In this document: positions 44,501-57,025 of the stretch, piece after piece
Numbering within the stretch: the first letter of the stretch is position 1
Layout: each line of letters begins with the position of its first letter
Assembly (NCBI GenBank): GCA_021397845.1
Contig: CM038038.1
Span: forward strand, 64,226,748-64,290,747
DNA length: 64,000 bases
Source of the DNA: Areca catechu
Lineage: Eukaryota; Streptophyta; Magnoliopsida; Arecales; Arecaceae
Direction of reading: 5' to 3'
The notes under the pieces: model-generated
Database searches by the model: none
What the model saw: only the letters and a program-made list of their open reading frames with translations
Told to the model about the DNA's origin: nothing
Made by a program: the position numbers and the translations under genes

Positions 44501-45859
44501 ATCTTTTTCTAGCGTCATAAATTTGAGGTCCTTTTTTATGCTTTCTGAGTTTTCACTTGTGCATGTTCAAGGTTATATCTGTTGTCTATTGAACCGTTAA
44601 GAACCATTACTGTGCCCATGCATAATGGACGTAAAGAATGAATGCTGCGTTATGGATATGATTTAAGTTAAAATGGGTGGTGCTGCATGATCAGATTGTT
44701 GGTTGTCAGTACTGATGTCAACCGTGCGGAGCTTAGCTCATGCTTACCCTGTCATAAACCCAAATAAACTTGATTTGGATGGAACTGAAGCAAGCTTAAA
44801 CCTGATTAATAGGCTTGATATTGACTTCAAGTTGCAAGCCGAGCCTAAAAACAACCTGGCTCGATAAAATTCCAAATTGTGAAATTGTGTATGTTAGCAT
44901 ATAAACAATCATTGGATCTAATCCAACAGCCATCCTTTGGTTCGATAAGCATATAATCAACCATTGGATCAGGCTTGAACCAAGCTCAATCCGAGCTTCA
45001 TTCAATAGAATCTTGAATTAATTTCATCTTGCAAGATGTTACTCAGCTGCTTGAAGAAGACTAGAGCTCGGCTTGGTTTGAAGTTAGGCACAACCAACTA
45101 GAAAACAAACCAAGCTTGATATCGGTTAGGGCCGAATTTAGTGTTGTTCCAAGCTTGGCCTATGTCAGGTGAAAGCCTGATCAAGCGTTGCCAGATATCG
45201 ATCGGATAATAATATTCCCAAAATGGATTAGCAGGGCTATTATCTAGGCTTAATATATATCAACTGAAGGGTAATTCTTTGTACAACGGCTGTGGCATAA
45301 AAAATCCAACATGGAGCTAATGCATATCGTTATTGGGCCACATTGTCCTTGCATGGTACAACTCGAATTCAATCCTTCTGGCATCAAATCGTAGCGGTAA
45401 ATGGAGGTGTACACGAGATATTAGAATTGATCGGTATTAAATACATTATGGTTTTAAAATTCTTAAGACAAAAATATCTTTTTCTTTCGCAATGTTTCTT
45501 TTTTTCATTATTTGTTTGGTGTCAAATTATTTTGGAATCTTTGGGTTCATCCTTTTCTTCTTCCTATCGTTTCTCCTTTCTCTTTTCATTCTTCTTTTCC
45601 TTGTCTATCTAAATGCCGGTCATTCGATAGCTTTATTTTTTTACAATTACTTAGTATCCAAGGTTGTTAGTAATAACTTCTTTTTAAAATTATTACAAGA
45701 CAACTTGTCAGAGTATTAAAAAGTAAATGATTTTTTCATAATTTTTTTTATTATGCAATTCCTTTATTATAGCACTCTTTTTTGTTGTTAAATAAAGTTA
45801 TGCATTTGGTGGGTTCCTCATGGCATAAATGCTCTTTTCTAAATGATTCGTCTTCGAAG
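44501..45859. other. Intergenic DNA downstream of SEC1
   Basis: 44690-45170 has repeated GCTCGGCTTGG and AACCAAGCTC-type motifs on both strands, as in subterminal regions of decayed plant hAT elements, but no ends were found. The rest is AT-rich with no supported gene. Confidence 0.4.
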
Positions 45860-47338
45860 CATTCTCTTTTCCAACCATATGATACCCAGTGGCCAACTTA
45901 GGACATTCCTTCCCTAAACCCAACTTCTACAATGGCATATAACATCCCATGACTTGTTTATGACACATGCTTGCCAACTAATGACATTTCCTGCTCGAAA
46001 CTAACTTTTTGAATAACATAAGATGACTTCTTGTGCCTCGATTATGATATCTACTGGCCAACCCATAATATCCCCTATCTGAATCGATTCTTTTCAATAG
46101 CTTAAGATGAATTATGATACCCATCCCCATAAAACTTTCTGCTTCTTGCCTTTTTTAGCTTTTTATATCATCTCGTTCCTAATAAACTATACTAACCAAC
46201 CATGTTAACATACTTAGGACATCATGATGCTTGATTATGACACCTCGTGTCCAACTTATGATATCCTCCGTCCCAATAGGAATCAATATTTGTCACAATA
46301 TCATGACATCTTGTTGCCCAAGTATAAGATCAAGTTGTTCATATTATGACATCTTATCTCCAAATTACTTTCAGTACCAACCATGTTCACCTATATATGA
46401 CACCTTGAGGCGAACTTATTACACCTCGTGTCCAATATCATGACTTTCCCCGACCCAACTACTCTAGGAGCCAGTCTTTTCACAACAATGTTATGACATC
46501 CTGCAGGCGAACTTATGACACCCCATGTCTAGCGTATGACTTCCCCCACCCTAACTACTCTAGGAAATGACATTTTTCACGTTCTTATGACATCCTTCGA
46601 CCCGATTTATGATAGTCTGTATCCATCTTTATGATATCTCCTCTCCAAAATACTATGGAGCTAACCTCTTTTCACTATATAAAACATAATATGGCCCCAT
46701 TATCACATGCCGTGGCTGACTTATAACATCCCTTCAGAAAAATGTTCTCCGAAACAAATCTTTTTAAAATTACATCTTGACACCTTGTCGCCGCAAATTC
46801 TCCATCAACCAACTTTTTTCACAACCTTATTACATCTTGTATCCCTATTTATGACAGCATATGTTTACCTTAGGATGTCATAGAATGATTGCAAACATGA
46901 TTCCAGGACATATTTGGATACCTGGGTATCATATAATTTCCTTAGAATCTCATAGAAACCTGTCAGGATGTCATATATTTGTGTCAGGCCTGATTCGAGG
47001 ACATATTCCAATACCGATGTGTCAAACATTTTCCTTTGAATGTCATAGAATTTTCTTGGGATGTCATAATAAAGTCCAATTATGACAACTCTTGTGACCT
47101 TATGACACCCCTGGCCAAGATAGTAACCAAAACCCAGTATTGACCACCTTATGATATTTTGCGGGTAGATTATGACTCTGGTCCAGGTTATGACATCCCC
47201 CATCCCAAGTACTCCTGGAACTGATAATTTTTCGTGTACTTGTGACACCCGTGGCCAATTTATGACATTTTGTATCCTTATGACATATATTGGCCAAACC
47301 ACTCATGGAACCTATCTTTTTTTTTACAAGGTGATGAC
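45860..47338. repeat. Degenerate TATGACATC repeat tract, left part
   Basis: TATGACATC, TATGACACC or close variants recur every 20 to 60 bp over 1.5 kb, often followed by C-rich words such as CCCCATCC. The units between cores are not alike, so it is not a standard satellite. It ends at the target duplication of the copia element at 47344. Confidence 0.8.
46861..47075 (-). repeat. Inverted portion of the TATGACATC tract
   Basis: Here the core appears as its complement (GGATGTCATA, GATGTCATAT, GGATGTCATAA), while both sides carry it on the plus strand. The segment is therefore a local inversion or a separate unit of opposite polarity. Confidence 0.75.
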
Positions 47339-47343
47339 ATCCT

Positions 47344-49646
47344 TGAAAGAATAGTACCCTAAAAGCCAATTATATTTTTTATGAAATAGGGATTTATCTG
47401 TAAAATTCTCCCAACTCATGTATGATATTAATAAAAGGCATTTTATTTCATCATATACTGTATCTTATACTTTGTTGTTTTAATATTATGATGAACCCCA
47501 TAAATTAAGGTAATGATTTTAAGATTATGATAGAGTTCATAATAATGAGACCTAAACTATTCCTAATCTATAAATATTCCTAGTCAGGATCAGCAAGTTA
47601 GGGATTGATGTTTATGAAAAGATTGGCACATCCTATATATGCTCGATGGAGAGAGTATTTGATCTCACAACGACGTGTAGGGATACTAATACAAGGACAT
47701 GGGTGCTCATCAGGATATGAGTTCATTGGATTGATCTGTCAAGAGAACATCTTATGGAAGTCTTATCAAAAAAATGATTCTGTTAGTGAAAGTTGTGCAA
47801 GTGATATTTAGACCTGAAATCATAATGATTTTTATACACATGAATCTATATTTTGGTTCATATTTATTTATGACTTAGTCATATACGGGATGTTCATGAA
47901 TATGGTGAATCGTGTATGAAGGTTATAAGTAGGTCAACAAGGAATCGATCACTCATAGTAAGAGGAGTATTTATCCCATGTTATCTCATCAAATGATGAC
48001 CCAGGAAGTCTTTGATCAAAGTAGAATAAAATTAAAAAAAAGAGTTTCTAATCTTTTATCAATCGAGTCTTCATTAGTGATTTAAGGTTTGAATGAATAA
48101 AGTATGAGGGTTTAATAATTTTTCACATCCATCACTTATTCGGGATAAAGGAAGATTAAAGGATTGAATTGCATGGCAACTTATCACTGAAGGATATTTT
48201 GATAATTTCTTTCAAATTTCTCATCTCTTGGGTAGGCATGATACATTGCTAAATGTCAATCATGTCTTGTAGGTTATCATGAATTAAATTAATTGAATTT
48301 ATGGATCAATTTGAAAGATGGTTCAAATTGGTAGCTAGGGTCAGCTCGATTTGCCCTATTTTGATTTGTTGATTTCTAATCAAACTAAATTGACATGAAT
48401 CTAGACTTACTACTAGCTAGATGAGGAGCTAAAAGGGTCACATATATTAAGAAATTGATCAAGAAATTTATATTTTTATTAGGATCATAGGTCCTAATTG
48501 ACTAGCTAATTAATATACTAGCATATATTGGCTAGCCTAACTTCTAACCTAATTGCATTGGATTTAAATGCTTGCAATTTGGACTAACTAATTTAAGTGG
48601 GATTTAAATTAGGTTGAGCCTTAACTGGGGTAGCCAAGTTAGGATTTATCCTGATTTTATAGCCTTTATTCATGTTTTAAACTAAGATCCCAAGGGCTTG
48701 GGACTCTTGGCGCCAATATTAGTGTGCGCACACATTAAGGAGCGTAGAAGGACCAAGAGTCCTTCTATAATTAAATTATCTTTTTTGGTGATAAACTTTA
48801 GCCCTTATCTCATCTAATACATGCCTATTTGGACTGGATTTGATCGGTCAAATTAAATAATTATGGGCATGATTTCATGAAGGGATGCAATACTTGGAAT
48901 ATATGATGTATGGGATGGGCTAGAGTCCTTCTTCTTATCAATTACCATTTTTTTGATAAGCCTTTTAGTTTATACACCTATTGGGGTGTTGGACTAAGAT
49001 TTTAATTTTGAAATTAAAGACTAATTATTAGATTTTTTTTGAAGAATTATGATAAGTAACTCTTGGAATAAAATATTAGTGAAACAATACTTTACTTTGC
49101 ACCTTTCTGCCTAGAGACTCCTTCTACTTGAAGGGTTTTATCTGATATATTAAATATCAGATTAGGAACTGATAAAAGGGTATTTTAGGCACCTCCTCTC
49201 TATTTAAAGACTTTGGTGATTAAAACCAAAGCATCTGATGTTTGTCCTAACAACTCTCTTCCTTCCCTTATTAGGACAAGTATTTTAATTTAAGACAAGT
49301 CCACCATTTCAAGACAAGGGATTAAGAAGAGAATTAGAAAGGATAATAAGATAGTAAGAAAGGAAAAAGGTCCTAGAAGAGAAGAAAGGCTGCTGGAAGG
49401 AGTCAAGCAAGAAAAAAGAATGCTTCCTTGATCCAGTTCCTGTATGGATCACCTTTAGAGGGCATACACTTCTAAACCTAGTGGAATAAAGGATATTAGA
49501 ATTATAGGTATTCTTCTATTTTTTAATATTTTATCTTTTTAATTGATATAATCAAGGGAGTCCTAAATCTAGGGTTTCGGTTGACTAGGATTTCAAGGAT
49601 TAAAATCACAAAATTCGATCTTCTACTATGCAACCGTAACCCAATA
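47344..49646 (+). repeat. 5' LTR of the copia element
   Basis: 2303 bp starting TGAAAGAATAGTACCC and ending GTAACCCAATA, where the second LTR ends GTAACCTAACA. It is largely collinear with 54665-57020 with frequent substitutions and small indels. A duplicated word near its end (GGACAAG, AAGACAAG) precedes the polypurine-like stretch GAAAAAGGTCCTAGAAGAG. Confidence 0.93.
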
Positions 49647-49647
49647 G

Positions 49648-49660
49648 TGATATCAGAGCC
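49648..49660 (+). other. Primer binding site of the copia element
   Basis: TGATATCAGAGCC is one base off the usual TGGTATCAGAGCC and lies one base after the 5' LTR, as expected for priming by initiator methionine tRNA. Confidence 0.88.
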
Positions 49661-50761
49661 ACCTTGATTCATTCAATTAATAGTCAATTATATGTTTAAA
49701 TCATTATGTTTAGCAAAAAAGTTGTAGCATATGTTGATTGATGCATGCTACTGATTAGAGTTTCATTTAAATCCTAATTGATATGGAGATATGTTTAGAT
49801 TATTCGGTCATCATTTAGAAATAAGGTTATCCTAATATAGAAGTGGATATCTACTATGTTGTAAAGTTGTTCTAGAATGATAACACACTTGGCACATATG
49901 ATGTTGTGATGTAATATGACTGTTAGATAGTTTATAGTATTAGGATGTGCATGAGACCATGAAAGCCATCTTTAAAAATTATATTTAGTCGTAGTGTTAT
50001 AAAATTATAATGCAAATCTATTTAGGGTTTGATTGATCAATTGGTATCTAGGAAAGTGGTTCTGGAAAGATAAAGAGAATGTGATTTTTAATTGGATCCG
50101 TTACTTACCTGGCCAAAATTTTTGGTGTCTAAGCAAGCACGGGGGGCCTCACATCTCTCCCACTTACCAGGCCAATTCGATTGATTTAGACCTTGATTTA
50201 GAAATACTAATTGATTAAAATACTATTAATTACCATCCTTCATGTTAAGTTAAATTTATATCAAAAATTATAGAATGTTTGTGGTATAACACAAGGCCTA
50301 CTTTAGGGTTTAATGTAAAATTTATCTTGGTGCATCTAATGCTTTATAGCATAATTGATTGTGTTACTTTGTTGTGTAACACAAGGACAACATTATTCAA
50401 ACATGACTATATAAAAATAAAGGGTCGGACTAAATTAAGATATTATAGTTTGTTATGTAACACAAGGCTGTAAGTATCTTAGAGGCGCTGTCATGTTGAG
50501 AGTTGCATGGATTATAATTGAAAAAGAAAATTTTCAATCCTTGAACTCATAAATGTTTGTTATGTAACACAAGATATTTATGAGAAATTGGGATCTCAAT
50601 CTCACTAAAGAAATCTTGTTAGGACTTCTCGCTTACCATAGGTGAGGGCTATAGTATTCGTAGAAAAATAGTGGGATTCAATTAGATTGATAAGTCTTTA
50701 TCTAGTTTGTATATCATCTTGAGTGGTCTGCTTATACATTATTCTTTTTTCATGTAGATTA

Positions 50762-53700
50762 ATATTATAGCTTCTACTTTATCACTATGGGGTATTTGAG
50801 ATGTCAATAAGTTGACCGGTCCTAATTATGTGGATTGGTTAAAGAACCTAAAAATTGTCTTAACTCAAGAGAAGGTATCCTACATCCTCAATTCTCCTGA
50901 TCTAAATTTGATCGGAGATGATACTTCGAAGGAGGAAAGGGTCATATATAAAATATGATAGAATGATAGTTTAACTATCAAGTGCATTATGTTGGTCTCT
51001 ATGAGCAATGATTGTAGAGGCAACATGAAGAAATGGAATCTCAGTCCATACTGCTCAATCTTAAAGAGCTTTATATAGAGCAAAGTAGGGCTGCCCGATA
51101 TAAAATATCAAAGTAGTTTCGAGCATGTATGAGTGAGGGCTCGTCTGTTTAAGTCTATGTACTAAAGATAATTGACTTAATCGCTCGATTAGGTCAATTA
51201 GGATTTGTTATGGATGGAGAGCTTAATTAGGACTTGATCCTGTAATTATTTCTTGATTTCTTTTTTTAGTTTGTCATGAACTATCACATGAATAAACTGA
51301 ACCTTTCATTACCAGAGCTACTTAACATGCTTAAAATAGATGAGAGCCATTTTAAAAAGAACAGGGCTCATCTTCTTCTAGTTGATGGGAAGAAGAAAAT
51401 AGTAATAAAGAAGGATTCAAAGAGAGTGGAATCGTAAGAAAAGCATTCAAAAGAGGAAAAAAGCAAAGAATCACTCTATTAATGGAACTTATTTTCATTG
51501 CGGCAAGTAGGGACACTAGAAGAAGAATTGGAAGTCATATCTTGCTAGTCTGAAGCTTGATGCTGGTGGAGCATCAAAGGTTTGTACTTGATCTAAACTA
51601 ACTTGTCATTGAGTACTTTAGCTTCTGATTCATGGATATTGGATACCGCATGTGGGTCTTATATATGCAAGTCTTTGCATGGACTTCATAGAATTAGGAG
51701 CTTGAAAAAAGGTGGCTTTGAGCTTTATGGTGTGAATGGTGAAGCCATTCAAGTGGAAGCTGTGGGTGCCTATCTGTTATTATTATATTCGGGCAAAGTT
51801 TTAGAATTGAAAGATTGTTACTATATTCCAAATATTATTTCATTACCCTTGTTATTACAACGAGGTTTTGAAGATAAAGAGCAGTAGATGATCCATTTTT
51901 TATTCTAATAATTTATTTGGAACTAGTGTATTTGTTAATGGACTTTTAGTTTTTTCACTCAATGATGAAGTTTTACTTGTTGAAAATAAGAAAAGAAAGA
52001 GAAAAGATATCAATGTCAATTTTCTCTACTGATTAGGTCATATTAGTGAGTCTAAGATAAACAAGTCATACAAAGATAAATTCTTTGATCCTTATAATTT
52101 TCAATCATTAGAAACTTGTCTCATGGGTAAAATGACCATATCTCCATTTACTAGTTATGGAGATAGGGCAATTGAGTTATTAGGGTTAATACATACATAT
52201 GTATATGGATCCATATCAACTCAAGCTAGAAGAGGATACTCTTATTTCATCACCTTTATTGATGATTTATTTAGGTTTGGATATGTATATCTTATGAAAC
52301 ATAAATCCAAAATCTTTGATAAATTTAAAGAGTATCAAAGTACGGTTGAGAAACAAACTGGAAAGAGTATTAAAATCTTTTGGTCAGATCAAGGAGGAGA
52401 ATATTTATTTAGTAAATTTCTTGATCATCTTAAAGATAAAGACATTCTCTCAGAATGGACACCTCCATATACACCATAATTAAATGGTGTAGTAGAAAAG
52501 ATGAATCATACCTTATTAGACATGGTAAGGTTCATGATGAGCTTCATTAATCTTCTTATATCCTTTTAAGATTATGCCCTAGAGATTGCTATTTATATAC
52601 TAAATAGAGTACCATCAAAATCAGTAGTTAGCACTCCATATAAATTATAGAGAGGCAAAAGAACAAGTCTTAAATATCTTAAGATTTGGAATAGCCCAAC
52701 TTATGTTAGAAATATATTTGGACATAAGCTGAGTGCTAAGACTGATAAATATAGGTTCATAGGTTATCCTCGAGAAGGTATTGGATACCTCTTTTATCAT
52801 GCTACTGAACAAAAGTTTTTTGTTAATAGGCATGCCACTCTTAGAAAATAAATTTATCCAATAAGGAGTGGGAGGATACTTGAACTTAATGAAGTACAAG
52901 ATCAACAACCTACTCCTATAGACCATCAACCTCAAATTCCTCAACCACAAGTACCTATTAATTAGGTACCACCATAATACATACCTTCTCTCTGTAGGTC
53001 AGAAAGAGTGTTGGATGCACTTCTCAAATATGGCTTTATCATTAGAAATGATAATGAAGCCAGCATAAATCAAGATGATGATCCTTTGACCTATATGGAA
53101 GCTGTCAAGAGTAAAGACTCTGACTAATGGCTTGATGTAATGAAATCTGAAATGAACTCCATGAATACCAACTAGGTTTAGACCTTGGTTGATCCACCTA
53201 AGGGAGTAAACCCAATATGATGCAAAAGGGTCTTCAAAAGGAAGATTAGAGCAAATGGCCAAGTAGAAATCTACAAGATTAGGCTAGTGGCAAAAGATTT
53301 CAAACAAAGATATGGGATTGACTATGATGAAATATTTTTACCAGTAGCAATGCTCAAGTCCATTAAAATTTTGCATGCTATAGCTGCATACTATGATTAT
53401 GAAATATGACAAATAGATTTAAAGACTACTTTCCTCAATGGATATCTTGCAGATGAAGTCTATATGTTATAACCAAAAGGGTTTATCTCAAGTGGAAGAC
53501 CAAACCAAGTATGTAAGCTTAAGAAATCCATTTATGGATTAAAGAAAATATCGAGGAGTTGGAACATCCAATTTGATGCAACAATCAAGGAATTTGGTTT
53601 CATAAAAAATATGGATAAACAATGTATGTATAAGAAAACAAATGGAAGTACCATTGTCTTTTTAATATTGTATATTGATGACATACTTATTATTGGAAAT

Positions 53701-54620
53701 GATATTCTAATGTTGTAATCGATCAAATCTTGGCTATCTAAATAATTTTTTTATGAAGGATTTGAGAGAAGTATCCTATATACTAGGTAAAAAGATCTAT
53801 AGAGATATATTTAAGAGGATACTTGGCTTATCTCAATCCAGGTACGTTGACTTAGTATTGAAAAGATTCAACATGGAGGGAAGTAAAAGGGGTTACTTAC
53901 CCATGAGTCAAGGCATATATCTTTCTAAGAAGATATCTAAAATATCTGAAGAGAGATAAAGGATGAGTAAGATTCTTTAAGCTTTGCTAGAGGATCAATC
54001 ATGTATGCTATATTATGTACCAGGCCTAATGTTGCTTATGCCTTAGGTATGCAAGCAGATTCTAGGTTGATCTAGGAGAAGATCATTGGAAAGCTATAAA
54101 AAATATTCTTAAGTATCTTAGAAGGACTAAAAATATTTTTCTAATATATGGAGGATCATATTTAAAACTAGAAGGTTAAATTGACTTTAGTTTTCAATCA
54201 GATCCAGATGATAGTAAATCCATATCAGGATATGTCCTTACTCTATATAGAGGTATAGTGAGTTGAAAAAATACCAAGCAGCAAACTGTAGCTGATTCAG
54301 TTACTAAGATAGAATATATAGCTACTAGTGAGGCCGCTAAAGAAGCTCTATCTAGATGAAAAAGTTTATCTCGAAATTGGATGTAGTTCCTGCAAGGCAA
54401 TAGCCAGTGCCACTTTACTGTGATAACACTAGAGTTATTGTACAAGCTAAGGAACCAAGGTCTCATAAAAAATCCAAGCATATCCTAAGGTGTTTCCATC
54501 CTATTCATGAAATCATTGAAAGATATGATTTTAGAATAAGTAGATACAAAGAACAACATAGCAGACCCATTCACTAAGGCCCTTCCTCCATAGCAATTTG
54601 ATCACCATTAAGATTGTATA
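50762..54620 (+). pseudogene. Copia gag-pol (heavily broken)
   Basis: Gag remnants run from about 50762 to 51590 and include a decayed zinc knuckle (FHCGK then GH) at about 51490. The protease follows with SWILDTACGSYIC at about 51630. The integrase core has YSYFITFIDD, FWSDQGGEYL and, after a stop, LNGVVEKMNHTLLDM. The RT runs about 53100-53760 with NGYLADEVYM and LYIDDILIIGND; RNase H-like DNA reaches about 54600. More than a dozen stops and several frameshifts are present. The longest clean frame is 118 residues, within the integrase. The lesions fit the visible divergence of the LTRs and indicate an old insertion. Confidence 0.9.
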
Positions 54621-54664
54621 GGAATTAAATACAAGGGTGATTGGCTTTAGTGCAAGTGGAAGAT

Positions 54665-57020
54665 TAAAAGAATAGTGCCCTAAAAGCCAATCATATTCTT
54701 ATAAAACAGGGACTTTTCTATAAAATTCTCCTGACTCATGTATGATATTAATAAAAGGCATTTTGTTTCATCATATGATGTGCCTTATACTTTGTTGTTT
54801 TAATATTATGATGAATCCTATAAATTAAGGCAATAATTTTAGGATTATGATGAAGTTCATAACAGTGAAATCTAAGATCTTATAAACTCTAATCTAAAAT
54901 ATTTTTAGTCATAGGATCATCGAGTCAAGAATCGATATTTCAGGAGAGACTAGCACATCCCATGTATGCTCGATGGAGAGAGTGGTTGGTCTCATGACCA
55001 CTTGTATAAAGACACTAACACAAGGATGTGGGTGCTCATCAGGGTATAAGTTCACTAAATTAATCCATCATGAGAACATCTTATGGAAGTCTTACTTACT
55101 TGTCTAAAGATGATTCTCTTAGTGAAGTTATATAAGTGATCCTTAGACATGAGATCATCATGGTATCTTATACACATGAATCCATATTTTGGTTCATACT
55201 CTTTCATGACTTAGATATATACCGAATGTTCATGGATATGATGAATTGTGTATGAAGGTTATGAGTAGGTCAACAAGGAATCGATCACTTCTAGTAAAAG
55301 GAGTATTTATCCCATATAATCTCATCAAATGATGACTTAGAAAGTCTTTGATCAAAGTAGAATAAAATTAAAAAAGGGTTTCTAATTTTTTATCAGTCGA
55401 GACTTCATTAGTGATTTAAGGTTTGAATAAATAAAGTATGAAGATTTAACAATTTTTCATATCCATCACTTATTCAGGATAAAGAAGATCGAAGGATTGA
55501 GTTACATGGTAACTTGCCACTGAAGGATATTTTGATAATTTTTATCAAATTTTTCATCTTCTAGGTAGGCATGATATGTTGTTAGATATTAATCACATTT
55601 TGTAGATTACATGAATTTAATTGATTGAACTCTTGAGTCAATTTGAAAGATGGTTCAAATTGGCAACCAGGGTTAGCTCGATTTGCCTTAATTCGATTAG
55701 TTGATTGCTAATTGAACTAAATCGACATGAATCTAGATCTACTACTGGTTAAAGAAGGAGCCTAAAGGGTCACACACATTAAGGAATTGATCAAGAAAGT
55801 TATTTATATTTTTATTAAGGTTATAGGATCCTAATTGGCTAGCTAATTAATATACTAGCATATGTTAGCTAGCCTAAGTCCTAACCTAATTAAATTGGAT
55901 TTAAATACTTGCTATTTGGACTAACTAATTTGAGTGAAACTTAAATTAGGTTAAGCTTTAAATGGGACAGCAAAATTAGGATTTATCTTGATTTTATAGC
56001 CTTTAACCATGTTTTAAACCAAGAGTCCCAAGTCCAAGAGTCCCAAGGACTTGGGACTCTTGGTGCCAATATTAGCATGCGCACACATTCTACAATTAAA
56101 TCATCTTTTTGGTGATAAACTTTAGCCCTTATTTTCTTTGATATACATGACTATTTAGACTGGATTTGACTAGTCAAATTAAGTAATTATGAGCATGATT
56201 TCCTGAAGGGATGCGATGCTTAGAATATATGGCACATGGGATGGGCTAGAGTCCTGCTTATTAATCACCTTTTTTTAGATAAGCCTCTCTTGTTTATACT
56301 CCTATTGGGATGTTGGATCAAGTCTTTAATTTTGAAATTAAAGACTAATTATGAGATTTTTCTCGAAGAGTTGTGATAAGCAATCGGTACAAAATATTAG
56401 TGAAATAATATTTTATTTTGCACCTTTCTGTCTAGAGACTCATTTTACTTGAAGGGTCTTATCTAATATGTTAAATATCATATTAAGGGCTAATGAAATG
56501 GTGTTTTAAGCACCTCCTCTCTTCCTGTTTAAAGGCTTCGATGATTGAAACCAAAGCATCCAATGTTTATCCTGACAACTCTCTTCCTTCCCTTGTTAGG
56601 ACAAGTCTTTTATTTTAAGGCAAGTCTGCCATTTTAAGACAAGGGCTTAGGAAGAGAATTAGAAAGGATAATAAGATGGTAAGAGAGTTTTCGAAGAGGT
56701 TTTGAGCTACTTTTCAAAAAGAAAAAGGTTCTAGAAGAGAAGAAATACTACTGAAAGAAGAAAGGCTACCAGAAAGAGTTGAGCAAGAAAGAGGAGTGAT
56801 TCCTTGATCCAGTTCCTATGTGAATCATCTCTAGAGGGCATATACTTGTGTACCTAGTGGAATAAAAGATAATAGCATTACATGAATTTTTCTATTTCGT
56901 AATATTTTGCCCTGTTAATTGTATAATTAAGGAAGTCCTGGGTCTAGGATTTCAGTTGACTAGGGTTTCAAGGTTTAAATTTTGAAAGTCAGTCTTCTGT
57001 TGTGCAACCGTAACCTAACA
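54665..57020 (+). repeat. 3' LTR of the copia element
   Basis: 2356 bp, preceded by a purine-rich stretch (GTGGAAGA) that may be the PPT. It begins TAAAAGAATAGTGCCC, where the terminal TG has become TA, and ends CCTAACA before the ATCCT duplication. Confidence 0.93.
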
Positions 57021-57025
57021 ATCCT

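Larger units (their letters stand above)
47344..57020 (+). mobile_element. Full-length copia retrotransposon, 9.7 kb, decayed
   Basis: The element is bounded by ATCCT at 47339-47343 and 57021-57025. The LTRs occupy 47344-49646 and 54665-57020, and a PBS follows the first LTR. The interior encodes gag, protease, integrase, RT and RNase H in copia order on the plus strand, all broken. It interrupts the TATGACATC tract, which continues on both sides. Confidence 0.93.
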
